A DNA stretch of 64,000 nt. Origin: Candidatus Gastranaerophilales bacterium (GTDB lineage: Bacteria; Cyanobacteriota; Vampirovibrionia; Gastranaerophilales; Gastranaerophilaceae). A model generated the notes under the pieces. That model did not search any database. It was given only the letters and a program-made list of their open reading frames with translations, and had not been told where the DNA came from. The DNA is taken from the NCBI GenBank assembly GCA_017560095.1, contig JAFYOU010000002.1, positions 1-64,000 of the forward strand, in the 5' to 3' direction. Both the position numbers and the translations under genes were made by a program. Below, piece by piece: positions 53,361 to 61,800 of the stretch (positions are counted from its first letter, which is position 1; the number at the start of each line of letters is the position of its first letter).

Positions 53361-54181
53361 TTACAAACTCCAAAAAACATTATAAATAATTGCAAAATAA
53401 AAAACGTTAAAAATAAAAGATATAGCTTTTTATATTTTTTTAATCTAATTTCTAGATAAATATTATTTTCAAAAGCGTTTAAAATAAATTTTTCATTACC
53501 CAAATATAAGCTTCTATGATTTTCAAAAATATTCAATTTCCAATTTTTATCTTTAGAAGCAATTTTCGTTCTTGCATTTTCATGTTGCCTATAATTAAAC
53601 AACACCTCTTCAATCCTACAAGGTTTTAAACCAAGCTCGATAAAAGACAACCATAAATCCCAATCTTCACAACCATCTTTCATATTTTCTTTATATTTGC
53701 CTGCTTTATAAAAATCTTTTTTCCTAAAAAGAGCACAATTAAAAATGCAATTTCCGTATAAAAAATCATCTAGATTAAACTCGGGCAAATTCCAGATTTT
53801 ATTTTTCCTTCCAAACTTTCTTGCTTTACAATAAACAATGCCAATTTCAGGTTTATTATCTAAAATTTCAACCGCTTTTTCGATATATGTTGGCTCAATT
53901 TTATCATCTGCATCAAGTGGCAAAATATATTCACCTGTACTTGCGTCAATTGCTATATTTCTTGCATTGATTACACCTTTGTTTTCTTTTAAGTCGAAAA
54001 ATATAATATTTTCATATTTATCAACCAAGTTTTTAATTACTTCACAAGAATCATCCCTTGAAGCATCATCAATACACACTATTTCAATATTTTTATAAGT
54101 TTGATTTAGAGCAGATTCGATTGCTTCTTTGACAAATTTTCCCTGATTAAAACAAGGGATAATAATTGAAACTTTTTTCAT
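53357..54181 (-). CDS. GT2 family glycosyltransferase
   Basis: 274 residues. GT-A fold: KKVSIIIPCFNQGKFVKEAIES, CIDDASRDDS, LPLDADDKIEPTY (DxD metal site) and EDWDLWLSFIELG. Two hydrophobic segments near the C-terminus (about 250-270) anchor it to the membrane. Transfers a sugar from a nucleotide donor for a surface glycan. Overlaps by four bases the fused glycosyltransferase/pyruvyltransferase gene, so they share an operon for a pyruvylated cell-surface polysaccharide. Confidence 0.93.
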   Translation of the reverse strand: MKKVSIIIPCFNQGKFVKEAIESALNQTYKNIEIVCIDDASRDDSCEVIKNLVDKYENIIFFDLKENKGVINARNIAIDASTGEYILPLDADDKIEPTYIEKAVEILDNKPEIGIVYCKARKFGRKNKIWNLPEFNLDDFLYGNCIFNCALFRKKDFYKAGKYKENMKDGCEDWDLWLSFIELGLKPCRIEEVLFNYRQHENARTKIASKDKNWKLNIFENHRSLYLGNEKFILNAFENNIYLEIRLKKYKKLYLLFLTFFILQLFIMFFGVCK

Positions 54182-54330
54182 CCAGACTCCTAAAAGTGAT
54201 AAATAATTACAAGTTTATGTAAAAAATTCTACATGGATTGTAGAATAAGTGATATTTATTGTCAAGATAAACAAAAATTGATAAATATTCTAGTTAAAAA
54301 AGAGCAAAATGGTGCGATGATTAAATAACT

Positions 54331-54666
54331 ATGAATAAACCATTAAGTTTTTTGGGCGCAAGAATTAAAGAATAGAGAAAAAATAAAAAATATACTCAAG
54401 ATAAGTTTGCAGAACTAATTGGGATAGATGCAAAACATTTAAGCAGAGTGGAGTGCTCAAGAACTCAGCCTTCATTAAATCTGTTAAATAAAATTGCTCA
54501 AGTTTTAGAAATTAATATTTTGGAACTTTTTAAAATAGAACATCTTGAAAATCAATGTTTTAAAAATAAAGAAGAATTAATTGAAGAAATCAATATAATT
54601 CTTAATGATGCAAATTTCCATAAAGTTAGATTATTTTATAAAATCTTAAAAAACATAGTTGAATAA
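54331..54666 (+). pseudogene. XRE-family regulator with internal amber stop
   Basis: Reading from ATG at 54331: MNKPLSFLGARIKE, TAG (54373-54375), then RKNKKYTQDKFAELIGIDAK and HLSRVECSRTQPSLNLL, a clear XRE-type helix-turn-helix. A Leu, Gln or Tyr codon turned to TAG would explain the stop. TAG is a normal stop elsewhere in the window (lptF/G, pgpH), so re-coding is unlikely. After the stop, a GTG at 54448 could start a truncated protein lacking the first helices. Probably a dead gene. Confidence 0.75.
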
Positions 54667-54698
54667 AATAAAATGCTTTAAAAAATAAAAATTTGAGG

Positions 54699-54704
54699 TA
54701 TAAT
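54699..54704 (+). promoter_or_regulatory. -10 box for the candidate antisense RNA
   Basis: TATAAT, with an expected start at about 54711; a weak TTTAAA lies near 54677 at -35. Confidence 0.4.
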
Positions 54705-54710
54705 ATAAAT

Positions 54711-54822
54711 ATAGGGAAAAGTCCCTAAAGGCTCCGAACTTTTAAGGACTTTCTTAACTTCCCTATTTAATTAAAATGATTAGCGCTGTGATTATCAAAA
54801 AGATAAGCCATAGCGCTTTTTC
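54711..54822 (+). ncRNA. Candidate antisense RNA opposite a small hydrophobic peptide gene
   Basis: Expected from the -10 at 54699 to the terminator at 54781-54822 (AGCGCT/AGCGCT plus TTATC-AAAAA-GATAA, then TTTTT). Length about 110 bases. The first part can fold: TAGGGAA..AGTCCC with GGACTTT..TTCCCTA. It overlaps the whole C-terminal part and 3' region of the peptide gene on the opposite strand, like type I antitoxins such as RatA. Confidence 0.45.
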
Positions 54823-54840
54823 AGTGATACTGAATTTCAC
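54763..54840 (-). CDS. Candidate type I toxin: 25-residue hydrophobic peptide
   Basis: GTG-start reading frame of 26 codons on the minus strand: MKFSITEKALW followed by a strongly hydrophobic stretch of Leu, Ile and Ala ending in IK; a single membrane helix. A near-perfect ribosome-binding site, AAGGAGG (54852-54858), stands 11 bases before GTG. Further upstream in the same mRNA, CTCCTCCCCC (54891-54899) can pair with the site and hide it, a known trait of type I toxin mRNAs. An antisense RNA candidate overlaps its 3' half. Missed by minimum-length gene finders. Other readings, such as a chance ORF, cannot be excluded. Confidence 0.45.
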   Translation of the reverse strand: MKFSITEKALWLIFLIITALIILIK

Positions 54841-54990
54841 TTTACTTTTCGCCTCCTTTCCTGAATTTTCTTCTTAACAAGTCTGTGCAGGGGGAGGAGT
54901 AAATAGACTAGCTTACCCTTATAAATATTTTATTATAAAATTTTAAAAAACATAGTTGAATAAAAACTTTTGTGCTAATATCAACGTATT

Positions 54991-57639
54991 ATGATGAAAA
55001 CAGTTGATGAAATTAGGGAAGGTTTTTTAAAGTTTTTCGAAGAAAAACATAATTCTACTCGTGTTAAAAGTTCAAGTCTTATCCCGGACAATCCAACATT
55101 ACTTTTAACAAGTGCAGGAATGGTGCAGTTTGTACCATATTATTTAGGGATTGAAAAATGCCCTTATGAGCCAGCTCGTGCGACAACTTGTCAAAAATGT
55201 GCTCGTGCAGGTGGAAAAGATTCAGATATTGAAAACGTAGGTCGCACTCCTCGCCACCACACTTTCTTTGAAATGTTAGGTAATTTTGCGTGGGGCGATT
55301 ATTATAAAAAAGAAGTAATTCCTTGGGCTTGGGAATTTGTTACAAGCAAAGAATACTTGGGTCTTGATAAAGATAGACTTTGGGTAACTGTTTTTGAAAC
55401 AGATGACGAAGCTTATGATATTTGGGTTAAGGAGACTGACATTGACCCAAAAAGAATTTTAAGAAAAGGCAAAAAGGATAACTTCTGGGGGCCTCCAGGG
55501 CCAACTGGTTCTTGTGGACCATGTTCTGAAATCCACTATGATTTAGGTTCACATTTAAAATGCTCAGACGATTGCGGAATTGATACTTGCGAATGCGATC
55601 GTTGGGTTGAAATTTGGAATATGGTGTTTACTGAGTTATTCCAAGATGAAGAAGGAAATCAAACTCCATTAGACAAAAAGAATGTTGACACAGGTATGGG
55701 TTTAGAGCGTATTGCAATGGTTGCTCAAGGCGTTGAATCAACATTTGAAACTGATGTTTTAAAACATATTTTAAATAAAGTATGCGCTATAACTGGTAAA
55801 ACTTATAAAGAAAACCAAAAAACTGATATTTCTCTTCGTATCGTAACAGATCACGCTAGATGTGTTAGCTTTATGATTGCAGATGGAATTATGCCATCAA
55901 ACGAAGGTAGAGGTTACGTTTTAAGAATGATTTTAAGACGTGCGCTTCGCCATGGCTATTTACTCGGCCTTGATTTACCATTTATGGCACCTATAGTTGA
56001 AACTGTTATCGAAAAATATTGTGCTCAATATCCAGAGTTAAAAGAAAATGAAGCAAAAATTAAAGCTACTATTTTAAAAGAAGAAGAACGCTTTAAATTG
56101 ACTCTTGATAAAGGTTATCAATTAATTGAATCATTGCTTGAAAACGAAAATAAAGTAATAACTGGTGCTGACGCTTTTAAATTATATGATACTTATGGAT
56201 TCCCATTTGAATTAACTAATGAAATTGCAGCCGAAAAAGGATTTAGCGTTGATGAAGCTGGTTTTAAAGCTGCAATGCAAGAGCAAAAAGAAAGAGCTCG
56301 TGCAAGCGCACAAAAAGTAGTTATTACCGATGATTTAAATTACATCAATAATCCAGCAACAGAATTTGTTGGATATGAAAAATTTGAGGCAGGCGCAAAA
56401 ATATTATCAATTGTTGATGAAAGCGGAAATAATATAGAAATAGCAAGAAACGGCGTATTTGATATTATTTTAGATAAAACTCCGTTTTATGCTGAATGCG
56501 GTGGCCAAGCAGGTGATAGCGGCATTTTAACAATTAATGAGCAAAATTTTGAAGTAATTAAAACATTCAAAGTTCAAGATATTTTTGTTCATAGAGTAAT
56601 TGTTGAAGATGCTGAAATTAAAAAAGGTGATGAATTAATCGCAAAAATTGACATCGAAAGACGTCAAGAAATTACAAAACACCACTCATTAGCTCACTTG
56701 TTGCAAGCAGCATTACAAAAAGTGTTGGGCGGAAAAGAAGTTCACCAAGCGGGTTCTGCGGTTGATGAAAATAGAACTCGCTATGATTTCACATTTGATA
56801 GAGCATTAACTCAAGCGGAAATTCAAAAAGTTCAAAACTTATTAAATTCTTGGATTAATATGAATTTAATTCGCACAACAAAAATTATGTCAATTGATGA
56901 AGCAAATGCATCTGGCGCTATGGCGCTATTTGGTGAAAAATATGGCGATTTTGTTCGAGTTGTTTCTTTTGATAAAAATAGCGAATGTTATTCAAAAGAA
57001 CTTTGTGCAGGTTGCCACGTTGATTCAACTCTTGAATTAAGACTAGCTAAAATTGTAACCGAAACTGCTTGTTCTGCAGGCGTTCGAAGAATTGAAGCAG
57101 TTTGTTCTAACTCTGCTTTTGAAATGTTGAATTCTAAAGCTGATATGCTAGATGAATTATCTAAAATCAATAAAGTTCCAGCTGATAAAATTCAAGAAAA
57201 AATTGAAAAGTTAACTGCTGAAATTAAAGAACTTTCATCTAAATTAGGCGATTTAGAAGCAGCAAGAGCAAAAGATAGCTTTAATACATTTATGGGTAAA
57301 GCAAAAGAGGTTAATGGAACTAAGGTTCTTATAACTAAAACTGAAGACTTCCCACCAAATGCAATTAAATTAGGGCTTGAACTTGTAGCTAAAAAACTTG
57401 GCGAAAGCGTTTGTGTTTTCTGCTCAATGAAAAAAGACGGCACAGTTTTTGTTACTGCAAAAGTTTCTGATTCATTAGTTTCTAAAGTGCAAGCAGGTAA
57501 AATCGTTTCTGAAATTACTAAAGCACTTGGTGGAAATGGTGGTGGTAAACCACAAATGGCTCAAGGCATGGGTAAAACCCAACAAGGAATTGAAGATATC
57601 TTACTTAAAATTGAACAAGATGTTTTGAATTCATTATAA
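54991..57639 (+). CDS. alaS: Alanyl-tRNA synthetase
   Basis: 882 residues, full length. Class II catalytic core (TSAGMVQFVPYYLG, GRTPRHHTFFEMLGNFAWGDYY, RIVTDHARCVSFMIADG), the editing domain with zinc motifs HHSLAHLLQAAL and CAGCHVDST, and a C-Ala domain with GGGKPQMAQG. Charges tRNA-Ala and hydrolyses Ser/Gly-mischarged tRNA. No ribosome-binding site; TAATAT ends nine bases before the ATG. Two ATGs in a row at the start; the first is used here. Terminator follows. Confidence 0.98.
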   Translation: MMKTVDEIREGFLKFFEEKHNSTRVKSSSLIPDNPTLLLTSAGMVQFVPYYLGIEKCPYEPARATTCQKCARAGGKDSDIENVGRTPRHHTFFEMLGNFAWGDYYKKEVIPWAWEFVTSKEYLGLDKDRLWVTVFETDDEAYDIWVKETDIDPKRILRKGKKDNFWGPPGPTGSCGPCSEIHYDLGSHLKCSDDCGIDTCECDRWVEIWNMVFTELFQDEEGNQTPLDKKNVDTGMGLERIAMVAQGVESTFETDVLKHILNKVCAITGKTYKENQKTDISLRIVTDHARCVSFMIADGIMPSNEGRGYVLRMILRRALRHGYLLGLDLPFMAPIVETVIEKYCAQYPELKENEAKIKATILKEEERFKLTLDKGYQLIESLLENENKVITGADAFKLYDTYGFPFELTNEIAAEKGFSVDEAGFKAAMQEQKERARASAQKVVITDDLNYINNPATEFVGYEKFEAGAKILSIVDESGNNIEIARNGVFDIILDKTPFYAECGGQAGDSGILTINEQNFEVIKTFKVQDIFVHRVIVEDAEIKKGDELIAKIDIERRQEITKHHSLAHLLQAALQKVLGGKEVHQAGSAVDENRTRYDFTFDRALTQAEIQKVQNLLNSWINMNLIRTTKIMSIDEANASGAMALFGEKYGDFVRVVSFDKNSECYSKELCAGCHVDSTLELRLAKIVTETACSAGVRRIEAVCSNSAFEMLNSKADMLDELSKINKVPADKIQEKIEKLTAEIKELSSKLGDLEAARAKDSFNTFMGKAKEVNGTKVLITKTEDFPPNAIKLGLELVAKKLGESVCVFCSMKKDGTVFVTAKVSDSLVSKVQAGKIVSEITKALGGNGGGKPQMAQGMGKTQQGIEDILLKIEQDVLNSL

Positions 57640-57642
57640 AAT

Positions 57643-57668
57643 AAAACCCTCTCAAATGAGAGGGTTTT
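57643..57668 (+). terminator. Terminator of alaS
   Basis: AAAACCCTCTCA and TGAGAGGGTTTT around AA. Confidence 0.92.
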
Positions 57669-57686
57669 AAATATATTTTTTAAAAT

Positions 57687-57721
57687 AAGATAAGCCTCTT
57701 TATTTAAAGAGGGCTTATCTT
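57687..57721 (-). terminator. Terminator of the GltD-like gene
   Basis: AAGATAAGCC..TCTTTA and TAAAGA.GGGCTTATCTT on either side of TT, next to the stop codon. Confidence 0.85.
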
Positions 57722-57722
57722 A

Positions 57723-59096
57723 TTAACCTAATGCTTCAATAATTGCTTTTGCTGCGCGTTTTCCAGCACCCATTGCATTAATTGCAGTTGATGGGCCTAA
57801 TGGAGCAACGTCTCCACCAGCATAAATTGCTTCAACTGAAGTTTCGCCTTTTTCATTAATTACAATATAACCTTTGTTATCTGTCGCTAAATCAATTTCT
57901 TCATCAGTTGCACTTCTTTGTATTATTGGATTTGGGCCAGTTCCAAGTGAAACAATTACACTATCAAGCTCGACATCAACAAATTTTCCTGTTCCAACAG
58001 GTTTTTGTCTACCTGATGCGTCAGGTTCGCCAAGTTCCATTACTTCAAATTTCATTGATTTTACCCAGCCATCGACACCGTTGATTTCAACAGGAGCATG
58101 CAAGAATTGAAAATCTACGCCTTCTTCTTTAGCATGGCGAATTTCTTCTAAACGAGCTGGTAATTCTTTTTCAGTTCTTCTATAGAAAATATAAACTTTT
58201 TCATAACCTACACGAACAGCGGTTCTTGCTGCGTCCATCGCAACATTTCCACCGCCAATAATTGCAGTGGTTTTGCCAACTTTTAAAGGCGTAGGAGTGT
58301 CTGGACTTTGAGCATGCATTAAATTAACTCTTGTTAAAAATTCATTAGCTGAATATACACCATTTAAATTTTCTCCTGGAATATTCATCATTTTTGGAAG
58401 CCCAGCACCAGAGCATATGAAAATTGCTTCATAACCTTCATCTTGAAGTTGTTTAATTGTAATTGATTTTCCTACAATTACGTTTTTAAAGAATTTAACG
58501 CCCATTGCTTTTAAGGATTCAATTTCTCTGTCTAAAACAGTTCTAGGAAGTCTGAATGGCGGAATACCATATCTTAAAACACCGCCAAATTCGTGCAGTG
58601 CTTCAAAAATTGAAACTTCAAAACCAGCATTTCTAAGATCAGCTGCAGCAGTCATGCCAGCACAACCTGAACCAACGATTGCCACTTTTTTACCGTTTGG
58701 AATAATTTGAACACTTTTTGCTTTAGTATTATCACCAACATATCTTTCAAGTGCGCCAATTGCTACAGGTTGACCCTTAATACCAAGAACACAATTTCCC
58801 TCGCATTGTTTTTCTTGAGGACAAACTCTTCCGCAAACAGAAGGAAGCATTGAAGATTGACGGATGATATCTCCAGCGCCTTCTAAATTATTTTCTTTAA
58901 TTTCTTTAATAAAAGATGGGATATCAATATTAACAGGACACCCTTGTTTACATCTTGCATTTTTACATGTTAAACATCTTGATGCTTCAAGCGATGCTTG
59001 TTCTGGTGTAAAATTTTCTTCAACTGCATTAAAATTATTGCGTCTTTCAAATCTATCTTGTTCTTTTTGTCGTTGTCTTTCTACTTTTTCAGCCAT
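57723..59096 (-). CDS. NADPH-dependent glutamate synthase small-subunit-type oxidoreductase
   Basis: 457 residues. N-terminal 4Fe-4S region: CLTCKNARCKQGCPVNIDIP and CGRVCPQEKQCEGNC. FAD-binding GSGCAGMTAAADLRNAG, NADP-binding GGGNVAMDAARTA, and a C-terminal GDV stretch (YAGGDVAPLGPSTAINAMGAG). This is the GltD/homotetrameric GltA family; NfnB/SudA-like roles are also possible. It moves electrons between NADPH and an acceptor subunit or ferredoxin. No large GltB is in the window. AAAAGGAG before the ATG. Confidence 0.92.
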   Translation of the reverse strand: MAEKVERQRQKEQDRFERRNNFNAVEENFTPEQASLEASRCLTCKNARCKQGCPVNIDIPSFIKEIKENNLEGAGDIIRQSSMLPSVCGRVCPQEKQCEGNCVLGIKGQPVAIGALERYVGDNTKAKSVQIIPNGKKVAIVGSGCAGMTAAADLRNAGFEVSIFEALHEFGGVLRYGIPPFRLPRTVLDREIESLKAMGVKFFKNVIVGKSITIKQLQDEGYEAIFICSGAGLPKMMNIPGENLNGVYSANEFLTRVNLMHAQSPDTPTPLKVGKTTAIIGGGNVAMDAARTAVRVGYEKVYIFYRRTEKELPARLEEIRHAKEEGVDFQFLHAPVEINGVDGWVKSMKFEVMELGEPDASGRQKPVGTGKFVDVELDSVIVSLGTGPNPIIQRSATDEEIDLATDNKGYIVINEKGETSVEAIYAGGDVAPLGPSTAINAMGAGKRAAKAIIEALG

Positions 59097-59167
59097 TTTT
59101 GTAAGCTCCTTTTATAAGTAATTATGTAATTTTATTGTATAATAAAAATAATTAATGAGGTAAACTT

Positions 59168-59971
59168 GTGACAAAAATTAAACTTTGGGTAAGCGACATT
59201 GATGGAACATTAATGAATTATGATAGTTCTTATACTCCAAGAATGAAGAATTTAATTGAAAAAATCAACAAATCCGATTGCAAACTCGTTTTAGCAACAG
59301 GAAGAATGTTTATGGGAGCCGATTTTGTTGCTCAAAAGTTTAATTTAAATAACCCCATTATTTGTTATCAAGGTGCAGTAGTTAGAACACGTGACGAAAT
59401 TTTATGGCAAAGACCAATCAAAAATGAAATTGCACTTGAGATAATCGACTATTTAAAAGAAAGAAATATACACACACACGTTTATAATGACGATGTCCTA
59501 TATATTGAAGATGATAACACAAGGATAATGAGTGCTTATTGTGATAATCGAGGAACAACATACGAAGTTGTTGAAGATTTTAAACAATTAAAAATAAATA
59601 ATGTTCCTAAAATTTTAGGTGTAATTGAAGATAAAAATTTAATGCAAGAAATTAAAAAAGAGTTGTCTGAAAAATACAAAGGTGTTTTGACTATCGTTCA
59701 AAGTTCACCAATATATTTAGAAATCAATGATAATGAAGCCTCAAAAGGAAAAGCTTTAGACTTTTTAAAAGAATATTGGAATTTGTCTGACAATGAAGTT
59801 ATTGCTTCTGGCGATCAAGATAATGACATTGAGCTTTTAGAACATTCAGGACATAAGGTTTGCGTAAACAACAACAGTCAAAAATTAAAAGAAATTGCGC
59901 AATATCATTGCAAAGATGTAAATAGCGATGAGCTTGTCGATTTAATAGAAAGATTGGTTTTATGCGAATAG
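59168..59971 (+). CDS. Cof-type HAD phosphatase
   Basis: 267 residues. HAD motif [10 protein letters not shown] (Asp10, Asp12), motif [20 protein letters not shown], cap domain of the Cof type (C2B). Starts with GTG; GAGG stands eight bases upstream. Members dephosphorylate sugar phosphates or FMN-type compounds; substrate unknown. The end overlaps ispF by ten bases, so they are co-translated. Confidence 0.92.
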   Translation: MTKIKLWVSDIDGTLMNYDSSYTPRMKNLIEKINKSDCKLVLATGRMFMGADFVAQKFNLNNPIICYQGAVVRTRDEILWQRPIKNEIALEIIDYLKERNIHTHVYNDDVLYIEDDNTRIMSAYCDNRGTTYEVVEDFKQLKINNVPKILGVIEDKNLMQEIKKELSEKYKGVLTIVQSSPIYLEINDNEASKGKALDFLKEYWNLSDNEVIASGDQDNDIELLEHSGHKVCVNNNSQKLKEIAQYHCKDVNSDELVDLIERLVLCE

Positions 59972-60435
59972 GATTGGGTTATGACATTCATCAATTAGTT
60001 GAAAATAGGGATTTGATTTTAGGCGGAGTTAAAATTCCCTATGAATTGGGTTTATTAGGCCATTCCGATGCCGATGTTCTAGTGCACGCCATAATTGATT
60101 CAATGCTTGGAGCATTAGCTTTGAGGGATATTGGATATCATTTTCCTGATACCGATGAAAAATATAAAAATGTAGATAGTTTAAAATTATTAGCACAAAC
60201 AAATAAACTAATTCAAAAAGAAGAGTATAAAATAGCCAATATTGATTCAAATATAATTTGTCAAAAACCAAAATTAATGAATTATATTGAGCAAATGAGA
60301 GAGAATATTGCAAATGTTTTAGGTCTTGAGCTTAACCAAATTTCAATTAAAGCAAAAACTAATGAAAAAATGGATTCAACAGGAAACGGCATCGCTATCG
60401 TTGCTAATGCCGTTTGCTTGATGGAAAAAATCTAA
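59962..60435 (+). CDS. ispF: 2-C-methyl-D-erythritol 2,4-cyclodiphosphate synthase
   Basis: 157 residues. GYDIHQLV with metal ligands Asp8 and His10, third ligand His in [15 protein letters not shown], and the C-terminal [14 protein letters not shown]. Step five of the MEP isoprenoid pathway. Overlaps the HAD gene by ten bases. Shows that the cell uses the MEP route. No ispD fusion. Confidence 0.97.
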   Translation: MRIGLGYDIHQLVENRDLILGGVKIPYELGLLGHSDADVLVHAIIDSMLGALALRDIGYHFPDTDEKYKNVDSLKLLAQTNKLIQKEEYKIANIDSNIICQKPKLMNYIEQMRENIANVLGLELNQISIKAKTNEKMDSTGNGIAIVANAVCLMEKI

Positions 60436-60443
60436 ACGTTCGT

Positions 60444-60842
60444 CTATCCAAGACCAAACATTAATCTGTTGTAACTCCCTAAGGATGATAAACTATCCAT
60501 CCCGTCTTTTGGTTTTGTCATCGAAGAATTTTGACTATAACCAGAAGGATAAAAATATCCGCTTTGGGCATATAATTTTTCTTCTTGTTTTGGCTCTTCT
60601 TGTTTATTTTCGGCTTCAAGTTGTTTGACAGCCAATTTTAAACAAGTTTTTGCTTCTTGGAAGCTAATACCATAAATTTTCGAAATTCTTGAAATAAAGT
60701 TTTCAGGTACAAATGAAGTCGGCAAACCTTGTTCTACCAATTCTTCAACAATTTCCTCACAAGCTAAGAAACGATTTAAATCGGCACTTTGCGCATTTAT
60801 ATCATTTTGTTTTTGAATTGTTGCATTAACTTGTTGATTCAT
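60444..60842 (-). CDS. Uncharacterised protein with Gln/Glu-rich linker
   Basis: 132 residues. Helical N-terminal half (FLACEEIVEELVEQGLPTSFVPENFISRISKIYGISFQEAKTCLKLAVKQLEAEN), a QEEPKQEEK linker, and a low-complexity Tyr/Ser/Gly tail. No signal or membrane segment. A perfect 18-bp palindrome lies about 60 bases upstream. Not recognised. Adjacent on the same strand to a NarL-type regulator, which may control it. Confidence 0.7.
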   Translation of the reverse strand: MNQQVNATIQKQNDINAQSADLNRFLACEEIVEELVEQGLPTSFVPENFISRISKIYGISFQEAKTCLKLAVKQLEAENKQEEPKQEEKLYAQSGYFYPSGYSQNSSMTKPKDGMDSLSSLGSYNRLMFGLG

Positions 60843-60902
60843 TTTATCGACCTTTTGAAAACTACTGACATATTAATAAAAACATTTACCGAAATAGTAT
60901 TT

Positions 60903-60920
60903 CAAAAGTATATACTTTTG
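60903..60920. promoter_or_regulatory. Perfect 18-bp palindrome, candidate operator
   Basis: CAAAAGTATATACTTTTG is identical to its reverse complement. It is followed at once by GTTACATTTCGTAAC, another inverted repeat. Between the small gene at 60842 and the response-regulator gene; its core AAGTATATACT recurs at 5237. Confidence 0.5.
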
Positions 60921-60943
60921 TTACATTTCGTAACATAGTCCTG

Positions 60944-61645
60944 TTATACGCTCACTATACCTTCCTTAATTGCTTTTACAGCAGCCTGCACTCTATCATC
61001 TACGCATAATTTTTGTAAAATTGAACAAACATGCGCTTTAGCCGTATGAACTGAAACAATTAACTCTTGTGCAATTTCAGTATTTGATTTACCTTGAACC
61101 AAAAGTTTCAAAACCTCATTTTCTCTTTCTGTTAGTTTGGTTTTTGCATCATTTGGATAAGTTGCCGGCATAATTTCAGAATTTTGAGGCTTTGGAAATA
61201 GCTTGAGTGCCAAGTGTGCAACATTTGAATCAATCCAACAAGCACCTTTTGCGACATTTTTAATCACATTAGACAAAGTAATAGGATCAATATCTTTTAA
61301 GCAGTATCCACTAGCACCTGAGCCCAAAGAAGCTATAACCTCTTCTTCTCGATCATGAGAAGTTAATATTATAATTTTTGTATTTGGAGAAATATTTTTA
61401 ACTTTAGCAGTTGCCTCAAGACCATTTATTCCCGGTAATCCTAAATCCATAAGCACAACATCGGGCTGTTCTCTTTTTATTAATTCAAGCCCAATTTCTG
61501 CATTTTGCGCTTCTGCAATAACATTAATATTTTCTATTTCATTTAATGCAAACTTTAAACCCACACGGGTTAATTTATAATCTTCAACTATAATCACTCT
61601 TACTTCTTTAGTTTTAATAGATTTTTCTAACACTTGCTGACTCAT
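60944..61645 (-). CDS. NarL/FixJ-type response regulator
   Basis: 233 residues. Receiver domain with IVEDYKL, acceptor Asp67 in VLMDLGLPG, ILTSHDREE and YCLKD; LuxR-type HTH at the C-terminus (LTERENEVLKLLVQGKSNTEIAQELIVSVHTAKAHVCSIL). The ATG at 61645 is chosen because AAAGGA is seven bases upstream; an ATG six codons further up is less good. A second member of the class after 29539. No kinase is adjacent. Confidence 0.95.
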   Translation of the reverse strand: MSQQVLEKSIKTKEVRVIIVEDYKLTRVGLKFALNEIENINVIAEAQNAEIGLELIKREQPDVVLMDLGLPGINGLEATAKVKNISPNTKIIILTSHDREEEVIASLGSGASGYCLKDIDPITLSNVIKNVAKGACWIDSNVAHLALKLFPKPQNSEIMPATYPNDAKTKLTERENEVLKLLVQGKSNTEIAQELIVSVHTAKAHVCSILQKLCVDDRVQAAVKAIKEGIVSV

Positions 61646-61788
61646 TTTTTTCCTTTCTTGCATTTTATTTTAATAGGTTAATACTATCTTAGTCAGGTTT
61701 CCTCGCCAATTAGCCTCGTGTCTAATTTAATTGTTATCCAGTTAGCTAATTATTTTTTTATTCAAGTAATACATGTTCAATTTTGTAT

Positions 61789-61794
61789 TATAAT
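61789..61794 (+). promoter_or_regulatory. -10 box, six bases before dnaX ATG
   Basis: TATAAT, GAATGT, then ATG: a leaderless-type start, like uvrA and tyrA. Confidence 0.45.
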
Positions 61795-61800
61795 GAATGT

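Larger units (their letters stand above)
54635..54965. repeat. 33-base direct repeats flanking the toxin-antitoxin-like cassette
   Basis: 54635-54668 and 54932-54965 are alike apart from one base (TTATAAAAT(C/T)TTAAAAAACAT continuing to AGTTGAATAAAA). The first lies at the 3' end of the XRE pseudogene, the second just before alaS. The 264 bases between look inserted with a duplicated end. Confidence 0.75.

Noticed and set aside
54373..54375. TAG reassigned as a sense codon
   Set aside because: TAG ends several intact genes here (lptF/G family gene, pgpH, pflB body), so it is a working stop.
54777..54878. 33-codon plus-strand frame opposite the hydrophobic peptide
   Set aside because: No ribosome-binding site; the terminator hairpin would lie within it, so the plus-strand transcript is more likely an RNA.
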